Source: an uncultured Cyclobacteriaceae bacterium (GTDB lineage Bacteria; Bacteroidota; Bacteroidia; Cytophagales; Cyclobacteriaceae). Taken from it: a stretch of DNA of 33,257 bases. Of this stretch, positions 10,004 to 17,716 are shown in pieces. The stretch covers positions 1-33,257 of the forward strand of contig CALGOB010000018.1 of assembly GCA_937958005.1 (NCBI GenBank). Reading direction: 5' to 3'. How positions within the stretch are numbered: the stretch's first letter is position 1; each line of letters opens with the position of its first letter. Position numbers and translations under genes: made by a program. The notes under the pieces are model-generated. The model did no database searches. It was not told the origin of the DNA and saw only the letters and a list, made by a program, of their open reading frames with translations.

Positions 10004-10528
10004 ATGAAGATCATTTCTGCTATATTACTATTTCTTTCCTTCTGTTCAATTGTTATAGTTCCATTTACTATTTTTGAATTAAAGGATACCTCTAATTCTA
10101 TTCTAAATTCATCTGAATATAGAAAAATTAAAGTTTTAATTAATGATTATTATATCAGATCAAAAGATTCTCCAGGAGAAGGAATTGGAGGAGGAGATAA
10201 AATCATATTAGAAGTAGACCAGCCCAAATTAAATATAACAATCGATGATCAAAATGATGCTTTAATCGGAAAAAAAAAGACAAAGTTCAATAAAGAAAAA
10301 AAAGTTATTAAATATTTAGAAGCGCATAACGATTCTATTTGGATCTGGTATTCCCCTAAATTAAAACCAAAGATTGCAAACGAAAATTCAAAAACTTATA
10401 ATTCAGATGAAGATTATAATGATTTAAGAATCCAATTAGTCACTATACTACTTGGTGTTACTATTATTACATTAACTTTTTTTTACAATAAGAAATTAAA
10501 AAAAGAAAAACAAACTAAGAAGTTATGA
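10004..10528 (+). CDS. Small protein with two membrane segments, unknown function
   Basis: 174 residues, not recognised. A hydrophobic segment at ~4-25 and another at ~144-163 bracket a ~115-residue, probably periplasmic, lysine-rich region containing GEGIGGGDK; a short, very basic cytoplasmic tail follows (KKLKKEKQTKKL). It starts 4 bp after the FN3 protein stop and overlaps the next gene by 4 bp (ATGA), so it is co-transcribed. The sequence is more AT-rich than the genes before it, with long A runs. Possible roles, such as assisting or neutralising the upstream secreted protein, are speculation. Confidence 0.6.
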   Translation: MKIISAILLFLSFCSIVIVPFTIFELKDTSNSILNSSEYRKIKVLINDYYIRSKDSPGEGIGGGDKIILEVDQPKLNITIDDQNDALIGKKKTKFNKEKKVIKYLEAHNDSIWIWYSPKLKPKIANENSKTYNSDEDYNDLRIQLVTILLGVTIITLTFFYNKKLKKEKQTKKL

Positions 10529-11232
10529 ACTTAAGATTCACTTTTCTATTTTTATTAATATCAGTAAAATTACTATCTCAAGAAATCGGTAATGAAGATG
10601 CTAATATCGTGTTTAGCATAAATGAATATACTGACCTAGATTTTTATAATTACGATCCTCCACTACAAATAAAAGCAGACTATTCAGATATAAGTGAAGT
10701 TTCTAATCAGTATCCGGAATTGTTGATTCAATCTATACTCTCTGCAAAAAACCAAGATTGGATTGATTCAAATATATTAGGTGGTTCTCTCTATTCCAGC
10801 AAAAAAAGTGAAGCGCATTTTCAAAAAATTAGTACAATGGATAAAGATAGAAACTATTTTGAACTACACCACAAAATAACATTAACTCTTGGGGAAATAC
10901 CTACAACATTTGTGAAATTTTTTTTCTACCAAGAAGGAGAAAAACCTGTTTCTGGATGCTATATATTGCAAAAATTTGATGGGAGATGGTACAAAACTCT
11001 TCATCCATCATTTTCTACAATTTCAATTGCAATAATGAGATTTAAAACTGAAGTATTAGAAGCAGTTGTTTATAATGATACTTCAAATGCAAATGTTAGT
11101 TCATTAATTGATCGGGTATATACCAATGGAAGTATAGATTTATCTAAATTGGAAGGTGAATTTGTTAGTTGGTATAGGCCACAAATTGATAATCGAAAAA
11201 TTTCACAATTTAAAGATCCTAGAACTTGGTAA
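10525..11232 (+). CDS. Exported protein of unknown function
   Basis: 235 residues. A clear signal peptide MNLRFTFLFLLISVKLLSQ is followed by a mature, Asp/Tyr/Ser-rich domain. A beta-rich centre (HKITLTLGEIPTTFVKFFFY) and YILQKFDGRWYKTLHPSFS are faintly reminiscent of NTF2-like/DUF4878 folds, but I cannot assign a family. It overlaps the preceding gene by 4 bp and is followed after 1 bp by another small exported protein, so the three form a set at the 3' end of the adhesin operon. Confidence 0.6.
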   Translation: MNLRFTFLFLLISVKLLSQEIGNEDANIVFSINEYTDLDFYNYDPPLQIKADYSDISEVSNQYPELLIQSILSAKNQDWIDSNILGGSLYSSKKSEAHFQKISTMDKDRNYFELHHKITLTLGEIPTTFVKFFFYQEGEKPVSGCYILQKFDGRWYKTLHPSFSTISIAIMRFKTEVLEAVVYNDTSNANVSSLIDRVYTNGSIDLSKLEGEFVSWYRPQIDNRKISQFKDPRTW

Positions 11233-11233
11233 A

Positions 11234-11872
11234 ATGAAGATACGTTCTGCAATCTTAACAGTAATAATGAGTTTACTTCTAATTAAATCATATGCTCAGA
11301 TTAATTATGAAGATTTCTCAGGAAAGAAAGTAAAAGTATATTTAGTTAGAGAATTTAAATACTCAAATTTATATGATTACAGCCTCAACTCAATTAATGG
11401 GGATTCACTGATAAATGCTCCATTAAACTTTTCATCGCCAGAAAGAGTATTGGTTGATAACTACAGAAATAAATTATCTCAAAACAATGGTGATAGTATT
11501 GTATTTCAAATTTTATTAAAAAGTAGATTAATTGTTAAAATCAATAACGAATTACATTTTATTATAAAATACAAAGTGATTGATAATCAACAATTGGGAA
11601 ATAATTTTCAATTTATTGATATAGTTAGAAAAGATTCTACTTTATATGAAAATAAAATAACATCCGATGAATTAGAAATTTTCAAGTCTATATTAGACTT
11701 ATCAAGTGTAAGTTTATTATTTGATATTTTTAATGGTGATGACTATTCTAAAATACCAGAATTAAAGAAAATACAAAAATCAGTACATGATTCTAATGGA
11801 AATTTGAATATTGAAAAATTAGAGAAAATTTTAAAAGATAAACAATCAGTATTAAAAAAATACGTTGACTAA
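11234..11872 (+). CDS. Exported protein of unknown function, last gene of the operon
   Basis: 212 residues from ATG at 11234. The frame is open upstream to 11156, but 11234 is preferred: it lies 1 bp after the previous stop and gives a textbook signal peptide (MKIRSAILTVIMSLLLIKS, then YAQ). The mature part is Lys/Asp/Ile/Asn-rich, with a short C-terminal region likely to be helical (residues ~165-212). No family recognised. The AAAATGAAGAT start context is nearly the same as that of the gene at 10004, suggesting related origin or simply shared initiation context. Confidence 0.6.
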   Translation: MKIRSAILTVIMSLLLIKSYAQINYEDFSGKKVKVYLVREFKYSNLYDYSLNSINGDSLINAPLNFSSPERVLVDNYRNKLSQNNGDSIVFQILLKSRLIVKINNELHFIIKYKVIDNQQLGNNFQFIDIVRKDSTLYENKITSDELEIFKSILDLSSVSLLFDIFNGDDYSKIPELKKIQKSVHDSNGNLNIEKLEKILKDKQSVLKKYVD

Positions 11873-12111
11873 GCGAATTGAATCTTCTAGGCAGTTCAAT
11901 CATTTAATTTGAAATAATTGCAGATCATAGTAATTAATGAATAAGTAATTTTCTGATAATAATTACTCAATCTTCCATCATATTATAATTCGTTCCTAAC
12001 TTTAAAATCGAATTCAATAGATTACTTAAACATTAGAGTTAAATCTACTATTTCACTAAAATTGATTTCTTTAATTTGAACTATTCATTCATTTCGCCTG
12101 TAGTAGAATAT

Positions 12112-12474
12112 TTATTCTTCGTTAATAGACAAGTTAAACTTCCTAAAATCATGAACAACATAAAACAAACCTACAGGCAACACAATAAAAATAAGCGGAT
12201 TTGCATGATAGGCACCCGCTATATCCATAGACAGTAATTTTAAAAAAGCAGTTGTTAAGCCACATCCAATACAATCAAAATGGAATAGTGTTTTCCATAA
12301 GCATGGTATGAGCATGTTAAAAGAAAACACTATTTTTATGAGGATAGATACTACGAAATAAGCTGCGATAATGCTCATGATTAGATTGGCAAAGATATAT
12401 TCCTTTAAAAATTTGATAAGGTAGGTTATTTTTAGTTGGATTTTCATTTGCAAATTGCTCATTTTAAGAAACAC
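12112..12474 (-). CDS. DUF2752 family membrane protein
   Basis: 120 residues from the furthest ATG; Met11 (12444) is an equally plausible start. Two to three hydrophobic segments surround the family hallmark Cys-rich motif FHFDCIGCGLTTAFLKLL, in which C-x-x-C-G-L-T is characteristic of DUF2752. Function is unknown. It lies 58 bp downstream of the TM2 gene in the same direction; the two families are often seen as neighbours. No clear terminator was found beyond its stop. Confidence 0.75.
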   Translation of the reverse strand: MFLKMSNLQMKIQLKITYLIKFLKEYIFANLIMSIIAAYFVVSILIKIVFSFNMLIPCLWKTLFHFDCIGCGLTTAFLKLLSMDIAGAYHANPLIFIVLPVGLFYVVHDFRKFNLSINEE

Positions 12475-12532
12475 TATTTTTTTTAGGAAAAAGAATATTT
12501 ATACGCAGGCTTATTTTTTCTCTAAGTTTTAC

Positions 12533-12748
12533 CTAAGAGGAAAGTTCTCTACCATCTGCCATTTTCATATTGCCAGTTATTATTTGAATAAAGTCAATAA
12601 TAGTCCATATCCCGCAACCACCTAAAGTAATTAGCATTAGCCACCAGTTAGAATATCCCATCATTAAGCGATGGATACCTAATCCACCTAAAAAGAAGCA
12701 AATTACCAACATGGTGGTTTTTGATTGTAATTGTTTTTGTTCAGTCAT
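12533..12748 (-). CDS. TM2 domain-containing protein
   Basis: 71 residues with two hydrophobic segments: LVICFFLGGLGIHRLMMGY, a tight turn, then WWLMLITLGGCGIWTIIDFI. The GGLGIHR-x-x-x-G-Y and GxxWxxxDxxxI pattern is the TM2 domain (Pfam TM2). Function is unknown; such small bacterial proteins are often placed beside DUF2752 genes, as here. Confidence 0.85.
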   Translation of the reverse strand: MTEQKQLQSKTTMLVICFFLGGLGIHRLMMGYSNWWLMLITLGGCGIWTIIDFIQIITGNMKMADGRELSS

Positions 12749-13037
12749 TTGATTAATAAATTGATTGCTACTCTTTTTAAAATAGGATTTTCGCTTGCCT
12801 CCATTGTTTTAATACTTTTTAAAATGGGTACTGTCTATAGTTGGAAACCGTACCATTCTAATTTTCTCTCAAAATAATGGATTATTTAAGGCTTTGCAAA
12901 TGAACACATTAGCATATAACGCAACATTTTTCAATTTGCTTAATTTTAATAAAGAAATAACGCTATGTTCACAGTTCAGTTTAAACTCTACTTTGTCTTG
13001 TATTCAAAGATAAGCTCAATATCATATAGTCGATATA

Positions 13038-13071
13038 AATCCCCTTAGCCCCTTTGAAATAAAGGGGGATT
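13038..13071. repeat. Inverted repeat (CCCCTTT/AAAGGGG hairpin)
   Basis: CCCCTTT at 13049-13055 pairs with AAAGGGG at 13061-13067 across a GAAAT loop; outer AATC/GATT arms (13038-13041 and 13068-13071) extend it with a one-sided bulge. Similar C-rich/G-rich hairpins are common in Bacteroidota intergenic DNA. It has no T-tract, so a terminator role is uncertain. Confidence 0.6.
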
Positions 13072-13186
13072 CCTCCAAGGCTAACGCATTTAAAAAAGGA
13101 TTTAGCATTTAGCTGTTTAAACTGGCCACGCACCTTGGGGTTTCTCACAGAAGTTGATGAAATGAACCAACCCCGACCCAAGGGTA

Positions 13187-13333
13187 AAATGCTATTAAGT
13201 TAAGTATGTGGAGGGCTGAACCGGGCTTTCGGCTATATCTTTTTCTTACCAGAAAAAGGATGCCGTCCGGTGTGGAGCACCTCTATCCCTGCCCCAAGTA
13301 ACTGCTACTTTTTTCGTTAGCTTAACAGCATTG
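13187..13333. mobile_element. MITE-like insertion with terminal inverted repeats and 10-bp direct repeat
   Basis: The 147-bp element lies between two copies of CCCAAGGGTA (13177-13186 and 13334-13343), consistent with a target-site duplication. Its ends are inverted repeats: AATGCTATTAAGTTAA on the left (13188-13203) and AATGCTGTTAAGCTAA reading inward from the right (13332-13317), 14 of 16 bases identical. It holds no ORF of note. Uninterrupted copies of the host repeat elsewhere show what the target looked like. The mobilising transposase family is not identifiable from the sequence. Confidence 0.7.
13220..13271. other. Long multi-part hairpin inside the MITE-like element
   Basis: Nested pairings are ACCGG (13220-13224)/CCGGT (13267-13271), CGGC (13230-13233)/GCCG (13262-13265), and CTTTTTCT (13239-13246)/AGAAAAAG (13251-13258) closed by a TACC loop. 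The GGATGCCG ... CGGCTATATC half-motifs recall a hairpin repeat I remember from other Bacteroidota intergenic regions; that is memory, not a search result. Which strand would be the RNA is unknown. Confidence 0.6.
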
Positions 13334-13547
13334 CCCAAGGGTATGGGGTATCTATGGGCGATAATTTAATGATCGACTCAGCGCCTCCGCAGAGAAGCTA
13401 TGGCGCTCACTGAAGGGTCAGGGAATTAATACTCCTTAGGGATTAAAATCAGGAAGCTTAAAATGAATGTTTTAAACCAAGAGACTTTTAACTAAAGAAA
13501 GATCGATAAGTCGTTTAGGAAGACACAAAAGTCTCTTCTTCAAAATT

Positions 13548-15098
13548 TTACACCTCTTTTAACTCCCCCAAAAACTCTATCCAACTTCTAGCTTTTTCGC
13601 CTTTCAATACCCTTGGGAATTTATTTTGGCCTCCCTCCTTACCTTGTGCTTTCATCCATTGGTAAAAGGTATCTGTAGGTAGTACTTTTACAAAAATCTC
13701 TTTAAGTGCAGAAGTTCTTTCTGTCTTGTAATCATCATTTAGAATTTTTAAATTACTATCAATGCAATTTTTAAGTGCTTCTGCATCTACTTCATCATCT
13801 GTTCCTATATACCAGTAATGGGCAAACATATTTTCATAATTGTCCCCCCGTACAGTAAACTCTTTTACGTCTATATTCAATTCCGTACAACATAACTCTA
13901 ATGCCTTATTCATGTTATCAACAGATAGATGTTCTCCACATAAACTCAAGAAACTTTTTGTCCTACCCGTAATAACAATCTCACATTGAGACTTAGAAGC
14001 AAACCGTATCACATCCCCTATCAAATACCTCCAAGCACCTGCATTGGTAGAAAGTAGTAAAGCATAATCCACTCCTTCTTCTACCTCATCAATTTTAAGC
14101 GCATCAGCTTCTTTACGGATTTCTCCATCTTCGTCAAAATTCTTACTGTTGAAAGGAACAAACTCATAGAAAATACCATTGTTCAATACCAACCTCATGG
14201 ACTTCTGGTTAGGTAAAGCTTGAAATGCAATAAACCCTTCAGAAGCCAAATAAGTCTCCATATAAATTAAAGGTCTTGCCAATAATTTCTCAAAGCCTTT
14301 TTTATAAGGTTCAAAACTTACACCACCATGAACAAATGCCCTTAAATTTGGCCAGATATCATGAATATTATTTACCTGATGATATTTAATCATCTTTTCC
14401 ATCAGTAATTGTAACCAGGCAGGGACTCCTACAATAAAACCAATATCCCATTGCTTGGCGTTTCTAGTTATTTCATCTAGTTTCTCCTCCCAGTTGGTTG
14501 TTTTAGCAATTCTTTTGCCTGGTTTGTAAAAATTCTGAAACCATAAAGGCAATTGACTAGCTGTAATCCCACTTAAATCCCCTGCAAAATAGTGCCCATG
14601 ATCCTCCAAACTAGTACTGCCCCCTAGCATTAGAATACCTTTTGTAAACATTTCATCGGGTAAATCATACTGCGATAAAGTCAAGATTTGTCTGATACTT
14701 GTTCTTTGTATCGACTTATTCATCTCTTTGGTAATGGGAATATACTTAGAGGATGCGCCTGAAGTTCCTGAGCTTAAAGCAAAATATTTCATTTTTCCAG
14801 GCCAGCAGACATCTTTTTCCCCTGCTATAGAAAGTTTCCACCACCGCTCAGAAATATCATCATAGTTATGTACTGGAATGTTACTCTTAAAATTTAAATG
14901 GAAGAGACTTGAATGATGAGATTTAAATCCTGACAAAATATCATCAAAGTGATAATGATGACCAAATGCCGTTTGTCTTGCTTGTACCAATAGTTTCTTC
15001 AATTCCTCTTTCTGAAGATCTATGGGGGAAGAATATTGTTGAATAACACTTTCCCTTAATCTGATCCCTTTTTTAAGTAAAGTCCCTAATATCGCCAT
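13548..15098 (-). CDS. GH3 family adenylate-forming protein
   Basis: 516 residues, cytoplasmic. Resembles the plant GH3 auxin-responsive acyl-acid amido synthetase family, a branch of ANL adenylating enzymes, which many Bacteroidota encode. The phosphate-binding loop ALSSGTSGASSKYIPIT lies at ~107-123. Other family blocks include the later LSTNAGAWRYLIGDVIRF and VITGRTKSFLSLCGEHLS segments. The length fits the bacterial family. The acyl substrate and amine acceptor in bacteria are unknown. It is a single gene divergent from the GH113-like lipoprotein gene. Confidence 0.9.
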   Translation of the reverse strand: MAILGTLLKKGIRLRESVIQQYSSPIDLQKEELKKLLVQARQTAFGHHYHFDDILSGFKSHHSSLFHLNFKSNIPVHNYDDISERWWKLSIAGEKDVCWPGKMKYFALSSGTSGASSKYIPITKEMNKSIQRTSIRQILTLSQYDLPDEMFTKGILMLGGSTSLEDHGHYFAGDLSGITASQLPLWFQNFYKPGKRIAKTTNWEEKLDEITRNAKQWDIGFIVGVPAWLQLLMEKMIKYHQVNNIHDIWPNLRAFVHGGVSFEPYKKGFEKLLARPLIYMETYLASEGFIAFQALPNQKSMRLVLNNGIFYEFVPFNSKNFDEDGEIRKEADALKIDEVEEGVDYALLLSTNAGAWRYLIGDVIRFASKSQCEIVITGRTKSFLSLCGEHLSVDNMNKALELCCTELNIDVKEFTVRGDNYENMFAHYWYIGTDDEVDAEALKNCIDSNLKILNDDYKTERTSALKEIFVKVLPTDTFYQWMKAQGKEGGQNKFPRVLKGEKARSWIEFLGELKEV

Positions 15099-15126
15099 GT
15101 ACTATTTCTTAATATAATCTCCAAAA

Positions 15127-15134
15127 CAAACATA
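15127..15134 (-). promoter_or_regulatory. Candidate -7 box for the GH3-family gene
   Basis: On the minus strand TATGTTTG matches the Bacteroidota TAnnTTTG element, about 28 bp before the start codon. An upstream TTG lies 15 bp away rather than the usual 19-21, so the -33 element is weak or absent. Confidence 0.35.
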
Positions 15135-15363
15135 TTCTATTTTACAATACAAGAATGTCACGCTAATAATATAACTTAATTCTCTCCTATAGAATAAGTA
15201 ATTTAATCCCATCAAGATTTATAAAATAAAAATCCATTAGGGCTAATAGATACATTAATGTTTATATAGTACCTCCTTTTTTTGAAGAGAAATAATCAAC
15301 TTGTTTAAATTGGTATTCTTCAAACATGATTGAATGAAATATTTTAGATACAAGGTATAAATA

Positions 15364-15417
15364 GGGCTAGCAACCATTTAAGGGGGGCTCTAAAAACTCC
15401 CTGTTGCTTTTTGACCC
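15364..15417 (+). other. Structured leader-like hairpin upstream of the GH113-like gene
   Basis: AGCAAC (15369-15374) pairs with GTTGCT (15403-15408); AGGGGG (15381-15386) pairs with CTCCCT (15397-15402) with one G-T pair; outer GGG (15364-15366) can pair with CCC (15415-15417). A 6-base bulge CATTTA sits on one side only, and the loop is GCTCTAAAAA. It lies 43-97 bp before the ATG and may be a 5'UTR structure. The rest of the 362-bp intergenic stretch 15099-15460 shows only AT-rich DNA and the minus-strand promoter box. Confidence 0.45.
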
Positions 15418-15460
15418 GATCTTTTTTCCTGATATTTACCTAAAATTTAAAAAGCCCAAA

Positions 15461-16591
15461 ATGAAAACTATTTATTTATTGCTCTTGATCTTTCCCATAT
15501 GTTGTTTTCAATGCAAAGAAAATGCTGGTATCCCAAATCTCCATAAAAAAATAAAGGGACTTACATTTGATGGACCACCCAATCCTCCAATTACCAGTAA
15601 AATGCTTGAATCGATGAAACAGGTGAATGCCAATTGGGTTTCAACTACTCCAGAAGCACACACTTATCACCATAATTTGGAAGTAAAATCATATTTACAA
15701 GAAGGTCAATGGTATGGAGAGTCCTTTATGGGTAGTCTAGCAGTCATTAAAATAGCAAAAGAACAAGGGATGAAAGTGATGCTAAAACCTCACATAGGCT
15801 TTATCAATGATCTCTCTAATTGGACTGAACCCCCTAACTTGGATATGCAAAAACAAACTGATAGGGAAACCCACTTCAAAAGTCAAATGGCTTTTATAAA
15901 AACTCAAAAAAAAGTAACCAAAGGAACTTGGAGGGGTGATTTTGAACCAAAAAATGAAGCAGATTGGCCTATCTGGGAAAAAGGATATAGGAAATTTATC
16001 TTAAACTGTGCACAAATTGCTGATTCAACTCAAGTAGATCTGTTTTGTATTGGTACAGAACTCAGCCGATCTGCTGTTAAAAGAGAGCAATTTTGGAGGG
16101 AGCTGATCATTGAGGTAAAAAAAATATATAAAGGCCCTATTACTTATAGTGCGAACTGGGACAATTTCCAGAAAATTAAATTTTGGGATCAGCTAGACTA
16201 TATTGGTACCAATGCATATTTCCCCCTTACTGATAGCAAGGACCCAAGTGAGAAATTGTTACTGAAAGAATGGAATACACCTTACAATCAAATTAAGGCC
16301 TTATCAAATCAATATAAGAAACCTATCATATTTACAGAATTTGGGTATGTCAGTAGTGATAATGCTGCCAAAGAGCCATGGAATGAACATAAAAGAGAGG
16401 CTGGCGAAAACGAAATTCTACAGGCAAAGCTTTACAATGCCCTTTTCACAAAGTTTTGGAAAGAGAGTTGGTTTGCAGGCTCATTTGTCTGGAAATGGTA
16501 TTATGCTGGAAATGGAGGGGAAAAATCCTATTCACCACAATTCAAAAAAGCAGAAGCAACACTTCAAAAATGGTATAAATCTCCAGATTAA
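15461..16591 (+). CDS. GH113-like glycoside hydrolase lipoprotein
   Basis: 376 residues from ATG 15461. The frame stays open upstream to an earlier start at 15404, but 15461 gives a lipoprotein signal (MKTIYLLLLIFPICCFQC) with Cys15 or Cys18 as the likely lipidated residue. The mature protein is a TIM-barrel related to family GH113 (clan GH-A, beta-mannanase-like): acid/base Glu200 in CIGTEL and nucleophile Glu293 in FTEFGY, with YIGTNAYFP between them and SFVWKWYY near the end. It probably acts on an oligo- or polysaccharide from the cell envelope surface; the substrate cannot be read from sequence. No SusCD pair or other carbohydrate genes are nearby. Confidence 0.85.
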   Translation: MKTIYLLLLIFPICCFQCKENAGIPNLHKKIKGLTFDGPPNPPITSKMLESMKQVNANWVSTTPEAHTYHHNLEVKSYLQEGQWYGESFMGSLAVIKIAKEQGMKVMLKPHIGFINDLSNWTEPPNLDMQKQTDRETHFKSQMAFIKTQKKVTKGTWRGDFEPKNEADWPIWEKGYRKFILNCAQIADSTQVDLFCIGTELSRSAVKREQFWRELIIEVKKIYKGPITYSANWDNFQKIKFWDQLDYIGTNAYFPLTDSKDPSEKLLLKEWNTPYNQIKALSNQYKKPIIFTEFGYVSSDNAAKEPWNEHKREAGENEILQAKLYNALFTKFWKESWFAGSFVWKWYYAGNGGEKSYSPQFKKAEATLQKWYKSPD

Positions 16592-16639
16592 CTATTTTTT
16601 GGGAATCGTGATTTACTTTTGAGCTAGAATATAAAGTCA

Positions 16640-17305
16640 ATGAATCAAATAGCAGAAAATATTCATCAAATCAAGAAATCATTAGCTAACCATGATTATA
16701 CTTTGGTTGCAGTAAGTAAAACAAAACCAAATGAAGCCATTACCTCTGCATATGAAGGTGGTCAAAGACACTTTGGAGAAAACAAAGTGCAAGAGTTAGT
16801 AGATAAACAAGCAGTACTTCCTAAGGATATTACTTGGCACATGATTGGTCACTTACAGCGTAATAAAGTAAAATATATTGCTCCATTTGTCTATTTGATC
16901 CATGGGGTTGATACAGAGAAACTTCTGGTTCAAATAAATAAAGAAGGCAAAAAAATCAATCGTAAAATTAACTGCTTACTTCAGGTACATATAGCCAAAG
17001 AGGATACTAAATTTGGTTTCTCCACTACCGAAATCAACGAGATGATCGAAAAAGGTATTTTGCAAAACCTACAATACATAGAAATAAAAGGATTAATGGG
17101 AATGGCAACCAATACGAAAGATCAAGAGGTGGTGATCAGTGAGTTTTCTGAACTTAATTCATTTTATAAAAAATTAAAACCTCTTCTAAATCTAGAAATA
17201 TTATCTATGGGTATGAGCGGAGATTATCACCTAGCTTTAGAGGCTGGAAGCAATATGGTAAGGATAGGGAGTGCAATATTTGGAGAAAGAGATTATGCAA
17301 ACTAA
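16640..17305 (+). CDS. yggS: YggS family PLP-homeostasis protein
   Basis: 221 residues, cytoplasmic. A fold type III PLP-binding single-domain protein (alanine racemase N-terminal-like barrel), thought to buffer pyridoxal phosphate rather than catalyse a reaction. Lys27 in VAVSKTKP is the expected Schiff-base lysine; other family signatures are FGENKVQEL, WHMIGHLQRNK, GLMGMAT and the C-terminal LSMGMSGDYHLALEAGSNMVRIGSAIFG. Length is normal for the family. Its last 11 bp overlap the DUF423 gene, so the two are coupled. Confidence 0.95.
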   Translation: MNQIAENIHQIKKSLANHDYTLVAVSKTKPNEAITSAYEGGQRHFGENKVQELVDKQAVLPKDITWHMIGHLQRNKVKYIAPFVYLIHGVDTEKLLVQINKEGKKINRKINCLLQVHIAKEDTKFGFSTTEINEMIEKGILQNLQYIEIKGLMGMATNTKDQEVVISEFSELNSFYKKLKPLLNLEILSMGMSGDYHLALEAGSNMVRIGSAIFGERDYAN

Positions 17306-17687
17306 ATCTAAGAATATGCTGATTACAGGTTGTATCGCCGCAGGTCTAGCAGTTTTCATTGGTGCATTTGGAGCACATGGCCTCAAAGATCTTCTTTCAG
17401 AAAACCAGAAGATAACTGTTTTTGAAACAGGAGTTAAATATCAATTTTATCATGCAATAGCGATCTTAATCATTGGGTTGATTACTCAGTTTTTTGATAG
17501 CAATTGGTTCACAAAAAGTTATTACTGCATGATTTTAGGCATTGTATTTTTCAGCGGATCTTTATACTTGCTATCTATTTTAAACATCAACCTTTTGGGG
17601 ATCATTACTCCACTAGGTGGCCTATTGTTCCTAGTAGGCTGGTTATTTTTAATTTTAGGCATTAAAAAAGCTGTTTTACGTCCGTAA
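17295..17687 (+). CDS. DUF423 family membrane protein
   Basis: About 130 residues from ATG 17295, which has GGAGA 10 bp upstream; an ATG at 17316 would also fit the family. Four hydrophobic segments and the hallmark GAFGAHGLKDLL near the N-terminus, then KYQFYHAIAILIIG, identify DUF423 (YgdD-like). Function is unknown. It overlaps yggS by 11 bp. The stop codon lies within the 3' arm of a strong terminator hairpin. Confidence 0.9.
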   Translation: MQTKSKNMLITGCIAAGLAVFIGAFGAHGLKDLLSENQKITVFETGVKYQFYHAIAILIIGLITQFFDSNWFTKSYYCMILGIVFFSGSLYLLSILNINLLGIITPLGGLLFLVGWLFLILGIKKAVLRP

Positions 17688-17697
17688 AACAGCTTTT
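17666..17697. terminator. Bidirectional intrinsic terminator between DUF423 and DUF1573 genes
   Basis: AAAAGCTGTTTTACG (17666-17680) and CGTAAAACAGCTTTT (17683-17697) form a perfect 15-bp stem with a minimal loop, with A and T runs on either side so it can serve both converging genes. It includes the DUF423 TAA stop. Confidence 0.9.
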
Positions 17698-17716
17698 AAA
17701 GAAAATATAGAATAAT

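Larger units (their letters stand above)
13161..13448 (+). repeat. Interspersed ~100-bp repeat, copy A (split by an insertion)
   Basis: The 5' part AATGAACCAACCCCGACCCA (13161-13180) plus AGGGTA, and the 3' part from CCCAAGGGTATGGGGTATCT (13334) through CCTTAGGGATTAAAA, match copies at 20968 and 33033. The two parts are separated by a 147-bp insertion flanked by CCCAAGGGTA on both sides. The segment after GATCGACTCA is also different (GCGCC...GGCGC hairpin instead of AAGAGTCG), and the final hairpin has a mismatch, so this copy has drifted most. Confidence 0.85.
12749..13547. other. 800-bp intergenic region with repeats and hairpins, no gene supported
   Basis: No convincing coding sequence on either strand. 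The first ~280 bp are plain AT-rich DNA. From 13038 there is an interrupted inverted repeat, then the split interspersed repeat (13161-13448) with an embedded structured insertion. The remainder to 13547 is unremarkable. The region separates two minus-strand genes. Confidence 0.7.

Noticed and set aside
11156-11233. Upstream ATG extending the last operon gene by 26 residues
   Set aside because: The extension overlaps the previous gene heavily and would bury a perfect signal peptide that begins at 11234.
11944-11967. AGTAATT/AATTACT inverted repeat after the surface operon as a terminator
   Set aside because: The stem is only A-T rich with a 10-base loop and no T-tract; too weak to call.
12981-13181. 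66-residue minus-strand open frame in the intergenic repeat region
   Set aside because: It runs through the hairpin and repeat sequences, has no family features and contains repeat DNA present at other noncoding sites.
13383-13420. GCGCC...GGCGC hairpin in repeat copy A as an independent attachment site
   Set aside because: It sits at the variable centre of the interspersed repeat and is explained by that variation; no integrase is nearby.
15404-15460. Earlier start of the GH113-like gene
   Set aside because: It would place 19 residues before a clear lipoprotein signal and overlap the hairpin in the leader.
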